A stretch of DNA of 64,000 nt from Sphingomonas daechungensis (lineage in GTDB: Bacteria > Pseudomonadota > Alphaproteobacteria > Sphingomonadales > Sphingomonadaceae), in contig NZ_CP060780.1 in NCBI RefSeq assembly GCF_014489495.1, positions 1,437,001 through 1,501,000 on the forward strand. The letters run 5' to 3'. How positions within the stretch are numbered: position 1 is the stretch's first letter; each line of letters starts with the position of its first letter. Below the pieces are notes generated by a model that made no database searches, was not told the origin of the DNA, and saw nothing but the letters and a program-made list of their open reading frames with translations. This document shows positions 44,469-52,806 of this stretch, in pieces. The position numbers were made by a program, and so were the translations under genes.

Positions 44469-45241
44469 CCGACTACAATAGTGTCCTCGTCGAGAAGAGG
44501 GGCGCAGTGACGCTCGTCACCTTGAACCGCCCGCAGGCGCTCAATGCTCTGAACAGCGAAGTCCTCCGCGAGCTGATCGAGGTGTTCGCGGCTTATGACG
44601 CGGACGATAGCCAGCACTGCCTGGTCCTGACTGGTTCGGAGAAAGCGTTCGCGGCGGGCGCGGACATCAAGGAGATGCAGAGCCAGGGCTTCGCCGAAAT
44701 GTATTCGGCGAACTTCTTCGGAGGCTGGGAGCAGGTGACCTCGACCCGCAAGCCGTGGATTGCGGCGGTCGCTGGCTATGCGCTCGGCGGCGGCTCCGAA
44801 GTGGCGATGATGGCCGACTTCATCATCGCTGCCGACACGGCCAAATTTGGTCAGCCGGAGATCAAGCTCGGCGTCACGCCGGGCATGGGCGGCTCGCAGC
44901 GGCTCGCGCTCGCGGTCGGCAAGGCCAAGGCGATGGAGATGTGCCTCACCGGTCGCATGATGGACGCCGCCGAGGCCGAGCGTTCGGGTCTCGTCGCCAA
45001 GGTCGTTCCTGCCGAGGGTTTCCTCGATGAGGTGATGAAGACCGCGGAGGCCATTGCCGGAATGGCTCCGCTGGCAGCGATCGCGAACAAGGAAATGATC
45101 AACGCAGCGTTCGAAATGCCGCTGAACCAGGGCATCCGTTTCGAGCGCCGCCTGTTCCATGGGCTGTTCGGCACCGAAGACCAGAAGGAAGGCATGACCG
45201 CCTTCGTCGAGAAGCGGCCGGGTAACTGGAAGGGCCGATGA
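44465..45241 (+). CDS. Enoyl-CoA hydratase (short-chain, valine pathway)
   Basis: A 258-residue crotonase. Catalytic glutamates: '[20 protein letters not shown]' (Glu) and '[20 protein letters not shown]' (Glu), with the oxyanion hole in '[20 protein letters not shown]'. It hydrates methacrylyl-CoA (and likely other enoyl-CoA). No frame break. Start at ATG 44465 after GGAGA, overlapping the stop of the hydrolase gene (ATGA). Next gene on the strand is mmsB, separated by a palindromic repeat. Confidence 0.9.
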   Translation: MTDYNSVLVEKRGAVTLVTLNRPQALNALNSEVLRELIEVFAAYDADDSQHCLVLTGSEKAFAAGADIKEMQSQGFAEMYSANFFGGWEQVTSTRKPWIAAVAGYALGGGSEVAMMADFIIAADTAKFGQPEIKLGVTPGMGGSQRLALAVGKAKAMEMCLTGRMMDAAEAERSGLVAKVVPAEGFLDEVMKTAEAIAGMAPLAAIANKEMINAAFEMPLNQGIRFERRLFHGLFGTEDQKEGMTAFVEKRPGNWKGR

Positions 45242-45252
45242 TAGGTTTGTTT

Positions 45253-45330
45253 CGTCATTGCGAGGAGCGCAGCGACGAAGCAATCCATGTTGGCGCGAGG
45301 CTGGATTGCTTCGCTCCGCTCGCAATGACG
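45253..45330. repeat. REP-like palindromic element between the enoyl-CoA hydratase gene and mmsB
   Basis: The left arm starts CGTCATTGCGAGGAGCGCAG (45253 on) and the right arm ends GCTCGCAATGACG at 45330; they are near-complete reverse complements (about 29 of 35 positions align) around a short centre. This CGTCATTGCGAG...AAGCAATCC family of palindromes is widespread in alphaproteobacterial intergenic DNA. Its position inside an operon could attenuate mmsB expression. Confidence 0.75.
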
Positions 45331-45341
45331 GGAATAGAGTA

Positions 45342-46242
45342 ATGGCGAAGATCGCATTTATCGGCCTCGGCCACATGGGCGGAGGAATGGCGCCCAACCT
45401 CGCCAAGGCGGGCACGAGATCCACGCGTTCGACCTCAGCGAGGAAGCGCTCGCCCGCGCGGTGGAGCAGGGATGCAAGCGTGCTGGCTCGACTGCCGAAG
45501 CGGTCAGCGATGCGGACGTTGTCGTCACCATGCTCCCGGCAGCGCAGCACGTGCTTGGCGTCTATCGCGATCAGGTGTTCGGCAAGGCACCGAAATCAGC
45601 GCTGCTGATCGACTGCTCCACCATCGACGTCGCCTCGGCTCGCACCGTTGAGGAAGAAGCGTCAGCGCAGGGCTATACGATGGTCGATGCGCCGGTGTCG
45701 GGAGGGATTGCGGCTGCCGCTTCGGGCAATCTCGCCTTCATGGTGGGCGGATCCGACGAGGCGTTCGAGCGCGCGAAGCCCTTCATCGAGCCGATGGCCA
45801 AAGCGGTCATCCACGCCGGCGGAGCGGGCGCGGGCAAGCGGCGAAGATCTGCAACAACATGATTCTCGGTGCGACGATGATCGTCACCTGCGAGGCGTTC
45901 GCGATGGCGCAGAAGCTGGGGCTCGACCCGGCGGTGTTCCACGAAATCGCGTCGAAAGCGTCAGGCCAGAGTTGGTCCATGTCGGTTTATACCCCGATCC
46001 CCGGCGTCGGGCCGGACACCCCCGCCGACCACGATTACGACGGCGGCTTTGCGGCGGCGTTGATGCTCAAGGATCTCAAGCTGGCGATGGACGCGGCGCA
46101 GACCGCCGGCGCCTACACGCCGCTAGGCTCCGAGGCGGAACAACTGTACCAACGGTTCGTCAATCTGGGTGGCGGGTCGAAGGATTTCTCGGGCATCATC
46201 AAGATGCTCGACGACAGCTGGAAGGCTCCCGAAAACACATAG
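45342..46242 (+). CDS. mmsB: 3-hydroxyisobutyrate dehydrogenase (two apparent frameshifts)
   Basis: About 300 residues after repair. The N-terminal Rossmann motif is 'KIAFIGLGHMGGGMAPNLAK', the substrate-binding signature is 'DAPVSGGIAAAASGNLAFMV', and the catalytic Lys follows in 'AAKICNNMILGATMIVTCEA'. It oxidises 3-hydroxyisobutyrate to methylmalonate semialdehyde with NAD. Breaks: ~45413 (GCGGGCACGAG one G short, giving 'KAGHEIHAFDLSEEALARAV') and ~45834 (GCGCGGGCAAGCG, giving 'GAGAGQAAKICNNM'). An mmsA (methylmalonate semialdehyde dehydrogenase) gene is not in the window. Confidence 0.9.
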
Positions 46243-46250
46243 GAGATTTC

Positions 46251-46796
46251 ATGCGCATTGCCGTGTTGACTGCCCTTGCAAGCGTTTCGCTGGCCGCGTG
46301 CGGCCAGGAGGCCGCGCCGACCAACACTGTCGCCGCGAGTGAGACCAATGCCGCGGAAGCGACACCGACCGTCGCGACTCCGGCCGCCGCGCCCGCGACC
46401 AAGGAAGAGGCGCTCAAGGTCATGCATGAGCGCCACGAGGGCATGGAGGACATCGGCAAGGCGACCAAGACGATCAAGCGCTCGCTGGACTCCTCGGCTC
46501 CCGACGTCGCGGAAATCCAGAAGTCGGCGGCGACCATCGCGGCGCTGGCAGCGAAGTCGTCGACCTGGTTCCCGCAGGGGACCGGCCCGGATGTCCGCAA
46601 GACCGGCGCCAAGCCCGAGATCTGGCAGACCTATCCCGACTTCGCCGCCAAGGATGCTGACTTCGCAAAGGCTGCGCAGGCCTTCGATGCGGCGGCGAAG
46701 ACGGGCGACCTGAACCAGATCAAGTCGGCGTTCGGCGACCTCGGCAAGAGCTGCAAGGCCTGCCACGACAAGTATCGCTCGGAGATGCACCGCTGA
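46251..46796 (+). CDS. Cytochrome c'-like lipoprotein
   Basis: A 181-residue lipoprotein (lipobox 'SLAACGQEA') with an Ala/Thr linker (residues ~25-55). The cytochrome c prime fold is suggested by 'EALKVMHERHEGMEDIGKAT', 'LAAKSSTWFPQGTGPDVRKT' and the C-terminal haem site 'LGKSCKACHDKYRSEMHR' (CxxCH). Such proteins bind haem with an open site for NO or CO and sit in the periplasm. The stop overlaps the cytochrome b561 gene, with which it probably works as an electron-transfer pair. Preceded by AGGAGA at the right spacing. Confidence 0.84.
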   Translation: MRIAVLTALASVSLAACGQEAAPTNTVAASETNAAEATPTVATPAAAPATKEEALKVMHERHEGMEDIGKATKTIKRSLDSSAPDVAEIQKSAATIAALAAKSSTWFPQGTGPDVRKTGAKPEIWQTYPDFAAKDADFAKAAQAFDAAAKTGDLNQIKSAFGDLGKSCKACHDKYRSEMHR

Positions 46797-47454
46797 ACGG
46801 GGAGCGGCCGGCCAAGGTCGCCATCTGGGACCTCCCGACGCGCCTTTTCCATTGGACCCTCGCTGGGCTGATCGCCTTCAGCTGGTGGTCTGCGGAATAT
46901 CATCACGACGACCTCCACGTCTGGTCGGGGATGGCGGTGCTTAGCCTCGTACTCTTCCGGATCCTGTGGGGAATCTTCGGGAGTTCCACCGCGCGCTTCG
47001 TCAACTTCGTGCGGGGCCGAGAGCGGTGTTTGGTTATCTGCAGGGCGCGTGGCGCGGGATCGGGCACAATCCGCTGGGCGCCGTCAGCGTCGTCGCGCTG
47101 CTGGGGCTGGTCCTGCTGCAGGTCGCGCTCGGCCTGTTCGCGAGCGACGAGGATGGATTGATGCAGGGACCGCTCGCCAACCTTGTCAGCATGAGCGCAT
47201 CCGACACCGCGAAAGAGCTCCACGAGGGACTGTTCAACGTGCTGCTGGCCTTCATCGGCCTGCACGTTGCGGCGATCGCGTTCTACAAATGGCGTGGCAA
47301 GCCCCTGCTCGGGGCCATGATCATCGGCAAGGGCGAAACGGAACCTGGGGTCGAGCCGATGCGTCCCGGCAAGTGGTGGGCCGCGCTCCTCTGCCTCGTC
47401 GCCGCCATCGCCATCACCCGCTGGATCATCGCCGGGGCGCCTCCCTTCAGCTGA
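46793..47454 (+). CDS. Cytochrome b561 family membrane protein (one apparent frameshift; start unclear)
   Basis: About 220 residues after repair. It reads 'KVAIWDLPTRLFHWTLAGLI' then 'AEYHHDDLHVWSGMAVLSLV' and 'ELHEGLFNVLLAFIGLHVAA', with the pair of His residues on helices that bind two b haems, four membrane helices in all. The break is at ~47015 (GTGCGGGGCCGAG one G short). No ATG, GTG or TTG lies between the upstream stop and the first family residues; the first in-frame codon is CTG (46793). The start may be hidden by a further error or be a CTG. It would pass electrons to or from the adjacent cytochrome c'-like protein. Confidence 0.78.
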
Positions 47455-47495
47455 TCGGCCGAGGAAGTCGGACCGGAATTCGAAAGGCCATTCTT

Positions 47496-47831
47496 ATGAC
47501 GACCGTGGTCCTGCTCGTGATCTCCAACATCTTCATGACCCTGGCCTGGTACGGTCATCTGAAGTTCCCGCAGATGACGATCGTCGCTGCTGTCTTCGTG
47601 GGCTGGGGCATCGCCCTGATCGAATATTCCTTCGCCGTCCCAGCGAACCGTATCGGCTATGCCAGCGGAATGACGGGCGGACAGCTCAAGATCACGCAGG
47701 AAGTCATCACGCTCGCCGTCTTCGCAGTCTTTGCCGTGGTCGTACTGAAGGAGCCGATCGGCTGGCGATATGTCGGCGCCTTCGCCTGCCTGATGGGCGC
47801 GGCGGCCTTCATGTTCGCGGGGCGGCCATAG
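47496..47831 (+). CDS. DMT-superfamily small membrane protein (DUF486)
   Basis: A 111-residue protein with four hydrophobic helices: 'VVLLVISNIFMTLAWYGHLK', 'TIVAAVFVGWGIALIEYSFA', 'KITQEVITLAVFAVFAVVVL' and 'YVGAFACLMGAAAFMFAGRP'. The motif 'PANRIGYASGMTGGQLKITQ' after the second helix is diagnostic of DUF486. Related to small drug/metabolite transporters; substrate unknown. It follows the cytochrome b561 gene by 41 bp but has its own ribosome site. Confidence 0.86.
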   Translation: MTTVVLLVISNIFMTLAWYGHLKFPQMTIVAAVFVGWGIALIEYSFAVPANRIGYASGMTGGQLKITQEVITLAVFAVFAVVVLKEPIGWRYVGAFACLMGAAAFMFAGRP

Positions 47832-47865
47832 TCTTCGGCTTGAACCTGGGTTCAATCGAAGCCAC

Positions 47866-48447
47866 ATGGCGCCCATGCTGATCCACACCGAGCAGACGCC
47901 GAACCCCGCAACGCGCAAGTTTCTTCCGGGCCAGACCGTCATGGACGCCGGGACGCGCGACTTCGCCGAGGCCGAAGCTGCCGAGGCTTCGCCCCTGGCG
48001 TCCGCCTTGTTTGCCAGCGGGCTGGTCGAAGGTGTGTTCTTCGGCCGCGACTTCATTTCGGTGACGGCTGCCCCCGGCGTGTCCTGGGGCGATCTCGAGC
48101 CGCTGGTGCTCGAGACTTTGCTCGACCATTTCGTCAGCGGCGCGCCGCTGTTTGTCCAGGGAACGGCGGCCGAAATCCAGATCGACGATCTACCTGGCAT
48201 CGAGGAAGATCCAGCGGACGCCGACATCATCGACCAGATCAAGGAGCTGATCGAGACGCGAGTTCGCCCGGCGGTCGCTCAGGATGGCGGCGATATCGTC
48301 TATCGCGGCTACAAGGATGGGCGGTTGTACCTGGCGATGCAGGGCGCCTGCTCGGGTTGCCCGTCGTCCGCGATCACGCTGAAGCGCGGCATCGAAAGCC
48401 TCGTCCGCCACTACGTTCCCGAAGTGGAGTCCGTCGAGGCGGTCTGA
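47866..48447 (+). CDS. NifU-like Fe-S scaffold/carrier protein Nfu
   Basis: A 193-residue protein in two parts: an Nfu N-terminal domain ('MLIHTEQTPNPATRKFLPGQ' and 'FASGLVEGVFFGRDFISVTA') and a C-terminal NifU domain with the Fe-S ligand motif 'MQGACSGCPSSAITLKRGIE' (CxxC). It delivers 4Fe-4S clusters to target enzymes; MiaB, encoded 4 kb downstream, is a possible client. ATG options at 47866 and 47875; the second matches the usual family N-terminus (MLI). No frame break. Confidence 0.92.
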   Translation: MAPMLIHTEQTPNPATRKFLPGQTVMDAGTRDFAEAEAAEASPLASALFASGLVEGVFFGRDFISVTAAPGVSWGDLEPLVLETLLDHFVSGAPLFVQGTAAEIQIDDLPGIEEDPADADIIDQIKELIETRVRPAVAQDGGDIVYRGYKDGRLYLAMQGACSGCPSSAITLKRGIESLVRHYVPEVESVEAV

Positions 48448-48523
48448 TCCGTTTTCGATTCTGGACTTGCCGCCCGCGGACTCTTGTGAACACAATCTCC
48501 CCAACGCGAGTTGAGGACGATAG

Positions 48524-49135
48524 GTGATCCTGGCCATCGACACATCGACTGCAGCATGCAGCGCCGCGCTGTTCGACAGTGACGGGCGGTGCATTGCGCA
48601 GCGCGATGAAGTGATCGGCCGCGGCCATAGCGAACGGCTGGTGCCGATGCTCGATGAGATGCTGGAGGGCCGCCGCGCCGACCGCATCCTCGTTGGTGTG
48701 GGACCGGGGAGCTTCACCGGTATCCGCGTCGGTATTGCCGCTGCCCAAGGCCTGGCGATCGCGTGGAATTGCGAGCTTGCCGGCATGTCTTCGCTGGCGC
48801 TGATTGCCGCCGGCGTCGAGGGAGCGGATCACATCGGCGTGGCCGTCGACGGCGGCCACGGCGAGCTATTCGTGCAGCAGTTCGACGGTGCGACCCTCAA
48901 ACCGGAGGCGCAGCTCTTCAATCTCCCACCGGAGGAGGCTTCGGCCGTAATCAACGCCGAGGCAGTCGCTGGTACGGCCGCCGCAAAGCTCGTGAACCCT
49001 CGCGGCCATGGGCGCGCGCTCGAAGCCTGGCCTTCGGCAAGCTTTGCGCTGCGACTTCCGGAGAGCCTGCGCTCGCTCGCGCCGAAACCCCTCTATGCCC
49101 GCGCGCCCGATGCCCGGCCGAAGGTCGCCGCATGA
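48524..49135 (+). CDS. tsaB: tRNA threonylcarbamoyladenosine biosynthesis protein TsaB
   Basis: A 203-residue protein starting at GTG 48524, preceded by GAGGA. It begins 'MILAIDTSTAACSAALFDSD', the TsaB signature, and contains 'RILVGVGPGSFTGIRVGIAA' (the GPGSFTGIR motif). It partners TsaD and TsaE in making t6A37 of tRNAs that read ANN codons. The C-terminal half is shorter than E. coli TsaB, as is common in alphaproteobacteria. The stop overlaps the rimI start (ATGA). No frame break. Confidence 0.93.
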   Translation: MILAIDTSTAACSAALFDSDGRCIAQRDEVIGRGHSERLVPMLDEMLEGRRADRILVGVGPGSFTGIRVGIAAAQGLAIAWNCELAGMSSLALIAAGVEGADHIGVAVDGGHGELFVQQFDGATLKPEAQLFNLPPEEASAVINAEAVAGTAAAKLVNPRGHGRALEAWPSASFALRLPESLRSLAPKPLYARAPDARPKVAA

Positions 49136-49614
49136 ACGCGACCGCGACATCCGGCTTCGACCTTTCGCTGACTCAAGGCAATTCCGCCGACCTCGATTCC
49201 GTCGTCGAAATCATGGATTCGGCCTTCGACGATCGCTTCGGCGAAGCTTGGACCAGGTCGCAATGCGCCGGGATCCTGCCGATGCCGGGCGTGAAGCTGA
49301 TGGTCGCGCGCTTCGCTGGCCGGCCCTCAGGCTTTTCGCTTCACCGAACCATCGCCGACGAAGCCGAGCTGCTTTTACTGGCGGTTTCGCCTGAACATCG
49401 CCGCCGCGGTATTGGCCGAATGCTTCTGGGCGACTTCCTCGACAATTCGCGGAAGCTTGGGGTGGGCCGCGTTCATCTTGAGGTTCGCGAAGGCAATCCG
49501 GCAGTCATCATGTACCGATCCGCAGGCTTCGCGCTCGTTGGTCGCCGCCGCAAATATTACCGAGGGCGTTTTGGGGGCGAATTCGATGCCCTGACGCTTA
49601 GCCGCGAGTTGTAA
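49132..49614 (+). CDS. rimI: Ribosomal-protein-S18-alanine N-acetyltransferase-like GNAT enzyme
   Basis: A 160-residue GNAT. The acetyl-CoA pyrophosphate loop is 'SPEHRRRGIGRMLLGDFL' (R/Q-x-x-G-x-G/A), with beta4 'EAELLLLAVSP' before it and 'RVHLEVREGNPAVIMYRSAG' with 'FALVGRRRKYY' after it, the classic RimI end. Gene order tsaB-rimI is standard. The overlap of start and tsaB stop implies coupling. It may acetylate ribosomal protein S18 or other N-termini. Confidence 0.86.
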   Translation: MNATATSGFDLSLTQGNSADLDSVVEIMDSAFDDRFGEAWTRSQCAGILPMPGVKLMVARFAGRPSGFSLHRTIADEAELLLLAVSPEHRRRGIGRMLLGDFLDNSRKLGVGRVHLEVREGNPAVIMYRSAGFALVGRRRKYYRGRFGGEFDALTLSREL

Positions 49615-49734
49615 ATCAATTAACCCAAAGCAATAGCGGCTGATTATTGTTACCCCGTGAAAGATACCGTAGTGCCCGTTTGGGCCCACCGGAGTAAAAC
49701 CGGCGCGGACTGCTTGCTCGGGAGACAGCGTAAA

Positions 49735-50167
49735 ATGAACGGGAACGAAAGTGCCGATGATACCCTGTTGACATTGACTGCGGACATTGTTGCCGCGCAC
49801 GTCAGCAACAACAGCGTGGCCGTAAACGACCTGCCTCATCTTATTCAAAACGTCCATTCCGCACTATTGGGTATTTCTTCGGTTGCTGCTGCGCCAGAAG
49901 CGCGGCCTGAGCCGAAGGTCTCCGTGCGATCTTCAATAAAGCCCGATTATATCGTTTGCCTGGAAGACGGCAAAAAGCAGAAGATGCTGAAGCGGCATCT
50001 GATGACCAATCACGGAATGACGCCCGACGAATACAGGCAGAAGTGGGACTGGCCGCCGATTATCCGATGGTCGCGCCCAATTACGCCGAACAGCGCCGGA
50101 CGCTTGCCAAGTCGATCGGACTTGGGACGAAGCGTCGCAAGCCGCGGGAGGCAAGGGCGCCAAGTAA
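49735..50167 (+). CDS. mucR: MucR/Ros family zinc-finger transcriptional regulator (two apparent frameshifts)
   Basis: About 144 residues after repair. The zinc finger is 'YIVCLEDGKKQKMLKRHLMT' followed by NHGMTPDEYRQKW; the ligands are one Cys from this segment with the His pair, as in Ros/MucR, an alphaproteobacterial zinc-finger family. It binds AT-rich DNA and controls exopolysaccharide, motility and cell-cycle genes. Breaks: ~50052 (repair gives 'WGLAADYPMVAPNYAEQRRT') and ~50150 (GCGGGAGGC one G short, giving a short basic end KPRGGKGAK and a stop at 50165-50167). Start at ATG 49735 after GGGAGA; an upstream GTG exists. The AT-rich leader 49615-49734 may hold its own operator. Confidence 0.86.
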
Positions 50168-50177
50168 GCTCCCCACC

Positions 50178-50271
50178 CGTCATACTGAACGCAATTCAGC
50201 ATCCATGAGCACCGTCGTCGGGAACTTGATGGACGCGGTGTTCATGGATCCTGACTTTCGTCAGGACGACG
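50178..50271. repeat. Palindromic repeat downstream of mucR
   Basis: The left arm runs CGTCATACTGAACGCAATTC... (50178-50209) and the right arm TCATGGATCCTGACTTTCGT... (50242-50271). The arms are imperfect reverse complements, meeting the common alphaproteobacterial CGTCATCCTGAA...TCAGGATCCATGA palindrome. It fills most of the gap between mucR and fur. Confidence 0.68.
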
Positions 50272-50314
50272 CAGGCCTTTGACGCTGCGTTCCGCGCACC
50301 TTACCTAAGCGATC

Positions 50315-50737
50315 ATGCATCGAACGATCGACATCGAGGCCCTGTGTGCCGACAAGGGCCTTCGAATCACCGAGCAGCGCCGGGTCATCGCGAAGGTGCT
50401 GGGCGAGAGCGAGGATCATCCCGACGTGGAGACGCTTCACGAGCGCGCTTCCGCCGTCGATCCCAATATCTCGATCGCGACCGTCTATCGGACCGTGCGG
50501 CTGTTCGAGGAGGCCGGAATCCTGTCCCGGCACGAGTTTGGCGACGGCCGCTCGCGGTATGAGGCCGCTTCGGATGCCCACCACGACCACCTGATCGACG
50601 TCGAGACGGGCAACGTCATCGAGTTCGTCGATGAGGAGCTCGAGATGTTGCAGAAGCGGATCGCCGAGAAGCTGGGCTTCCGGCTCGTCGATCACCGCAT
50701 GGAGCTTTACGGCGTCGCCCTCGACCGCAACCGCTAA
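50315..50737 (+). CDS. fur: Ferric uptake regulator, Fur family
   Basis: A 140-residue protein. The winged helix is 'GLRITEQRRVIAKVLGESED' and 'DPNISIATVYRTVRLFEEAG', and the metal-binding hinge is 'SDAHHDHLIDVETGNVIEFV' (HHDH motif). The usual CxxC zinc pair near the C-terminus is not visible, as in several alphaproteobacterial Fur/Mur proteins, so it may be iron- or manganese-responsive. No frame break. It overlaps or abuts the acyltransferase gene that follows. Confidence 0.9.
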   Translation: MHRTIDIEALCADKGLRITEQRRVIAKVLGESEDHPDVETLHERASAVDPNISIATVYRTVRLFEEAGILSRHEFGDGRSRYEAASDAHHDHLIDVETGNVIEFVDEELEMLQKRIAEKLGFRLVDHRMELYGVALDRNR

Positions 50738-50738
50738 A

Positions 50739-51496
50739 GCCGGGTCCAACAGCTCGCAGCTCCGCGCAGCGCTGCGGAGCCTGCTCCTGCTCCTGCTTTT
50801 CGCCCTGATTGCGCCGATCCACGTGCTGACCAAGCTGTTGACCGGACGGTCCGGCTGGCCGCGACGATTCCTATCTGCGGCAGCCTGGGCAGTCGGGGTT
50901 CGCCCGAAGGTGGTCGGCGGGCCGCTCAATCGGCACACATTGCTGATCAGCAATCACGTCAGCTGGCTCGACATCCTGATTCTTGGCGGGGCCACCGGGA
51001 CCGCGTTCGTATCGAAGGACAATCTTGGCCACGGCGTGATCCATTGGCTCGCCGACCAGAATCACACGCTTTACGTTCGCCGCGAGGACCGGAAGGGATC
51101 GATGAAGCAGGCCGAGGCGATCGCCCGCGCCGCCGAACGCGAGCAGCCGATCGTCCTGTTCCCGGAAGGGACCACTGGCCCCGGCGATCACCTGCTTCCG
51201 TTTCGATCCTCGCTGCTGGAAGCCGCGGCTTATGCTCGGGGGACGTGGAAGTGCGGCCGCTGGCGCTCGACTATGGCGCCGCCGCAACCGAGGTCGGCTG
51301 GCACGGCGAGAGCGGCAAGGACAATGTCCTGCGGATTCTCGGCCGCAAGGGTACGCTTCCGGTGACCGTGCATTTGCTTCCGAAGCTCGATCGGACTAGC
51401 GACCGCAAGGCGCTGGCCCATGCGGCACGCGAGGCGATTGCGGAAACGCTCGCTTCAAGTCGCGGCGCCGCTCCCTTATACCCGGCACAAAGATGA
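50739..51496 (+). CDS. 1-acyl-sn-glycerol-3-phosphate acyltransferase, PlsC family (one apparent frameshift; start unclear)
   Basis: About 252 residues after repair. Motif I is 'LISNHVSWLDILILGGATGT' (NHxxxxD), motif III is 'IVLFPEGTTGPGDHLLPFRS' (FPEG), with one N-terminal membrane segment ('LLLLLLFALIAPIHVLTKLL'). It acylates lysophosphatidic acid in the inner membrane. No ATG or GTG is seen between the fur stop and the membrane segment; the start given is the first in-frame codon after fur and is provisional. The break is at ~51240 (GCTCGGGGGACG one G short, giving 'ARGDVEVRPLALDYGAAATE'). Its stop overlaps the miaB ATG. Confidence 0.8.
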
Positions 51497-52806
51497 CCTC
51501 CGCTCCAAAAACCTTTCGCGTCAAATCCTTCGGCTGCCAGATGAACGTCTACGACGGCGAGCGCATGGCCGAGCTGCTGGGCGCCAATGGCATGAGCGCG
51601 GCAGGCGAGGGCGAGGATGCCGACCTGGTCGTTCTCAACACGTGCCACATCCGGGAGAAGGCCGCCGAGAAGGCTTACTCGGATGTCGGGCGCCTGCGCC
51701 GGGAGGACGGATCGAAGCCGCTGATCGCCTTGGCGGGTTGCGTCGCGCAGGCCGAGGGCGCGGAAGCGCAGAAGCGCTCACCAATGATCGACGTCATCGT
51801 GGGTCCGCAGGCTTATCATCGGTTGCCGGAAATGGTGGCGCAGGCGGTCCGCGGCGGGCGGCCGGTCGACACCGACATGCCGGCAATCTCCAAGTTTGAT
51901 GCCTTCCCGAAGCGCAAGCGTGCGAACCCCAGCTCCTTTCTCACGATCCAGGAAGGCTGCGACAAGTTCTGCACCTATTGCGTCGTGCCCTACACCCGCG
52001 GCGCCGAGGTATCCCGGCCGTGGGGCGATATCGTTGCCGAGGCGTATGAGCTGGTAGAGACCGGAGCGCGCGAGGTCGTGCTGCTGGGTCAGAATGTGAA
52101 TGCATGGTCGGAAGACGGACGCGGCTTCGCCGACCTGATCCGCGAGTTGGCTCAGATCGATGGCCTGGAGCGCATCCGCTACACGACCAGCCATCCCGCG
52201 GACATGACCGACGCCTTGATCGCGGCCCATGCCGAAGTCGGGAAGCTGATGCCCTACCTGCATCTGCCGGTGCAGTCGGGAAGCAACCGCATCCTCAAGG
52301 CGATGAACCGCAGCCATACGGTTGAAACATATCTGGCTACGCTGGCGAAGATGCGCGAAGCCCGCCCTGACATCGCCTTGTCCGGTGACTTCATTGTCGG
52401 GTTCCCGGGTGAGACCGAAGAAGATTTCACGGCGACGCTGAATCTCGTTGACGAGGTCGGCTACGCATCGGCTTATTCGTTCAAGTACAGCCCGCGGCCG
52501 GGAACTCCCGCCGCAACCATGGAGGACCAGATCGCGCCCGAGGTGATGGACGAGCGGCTTCAGCGGCTCCACGAACGGATCAACACTCACCAAACCGCGT
52601 TCAACCGGGCGACAGTGGGTAAGGAAACCGAGGTCCTCATCGAACGGAAAGGCAGATATCCGGGCCAGATGATCGGGCGGACGCCATGGCTTCAGTCCGT
52701 TCACGTCGAGACGGACGCGGTTCCAGGCGACATCGTTTCGGTCAGTCTGGTATCGGCCGGTCCGAACAGTCTTGCCGGCGTGATCCCGGCCAAGGCGGCC
52801 GCCTGA
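51493..52806 (+). CDS. miaB: tRNA-2-methylthio-N6-dimethylallyladenosine synthase MiaB
   Basis: A 437-residue radical-SAM methylthiotransferase. The N-terminal cluster site has Cys in 'FRVKSFGCQMNVYDGERMAE', 'LVVLNTCHIREKAAEKAYSD' and 'LAGCVAQAEGAEAQ'; the radical-SAM CxxxCxxC is 'EGCDKFCTYCVVPYTRGAEV'. A TRAM domain closes the protein ('EVLIERKGRYPGQMIGRTPW'). It adds the methylthio group to ms2i6A37 in tRNA. No frame break. It starts the conserved miaB-phoH-ybeY-corC block and its stop overlaps phoH (TGATG). Confidence 0.96.
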   Translation: MTSAPKTFRVKSFGCQMNVYDGERMAELLGANGMSAAGEGEDADLVVLNTCHIREKAAEKAYSDVGRLRREDGSKPLIALAGCVAQAEGAEAQKRSPMIDVIVGPQAYHRLPEMVAQAVRGGRPVDTDMPAISKFDAFPKRKRANPSSFLTIQEGCDKFCTYCVVPYTRGAEVSRPWGDIVAEAYELVETGAREVVLLGQNVNAWSEDGRGFADLIRELAQIDGLERIRYTTSHPADMTDALIAAHAEVGKLMPYLHLPVQSGSNRILKAMNRSHTVETYLATLAKMREARPDIALSGDFIVGFPGETEEDFTATLNLVDEVGYASAYSFKYSPRPGTPAATMEDQIAPEVMDERLQRLHERINTHQTAFNRATVGKETEVLIERKGRYPGQMIGRTPWLQSVHVETDAVPGDIVSVSLVSAGPNSLAGVIPAKAAA

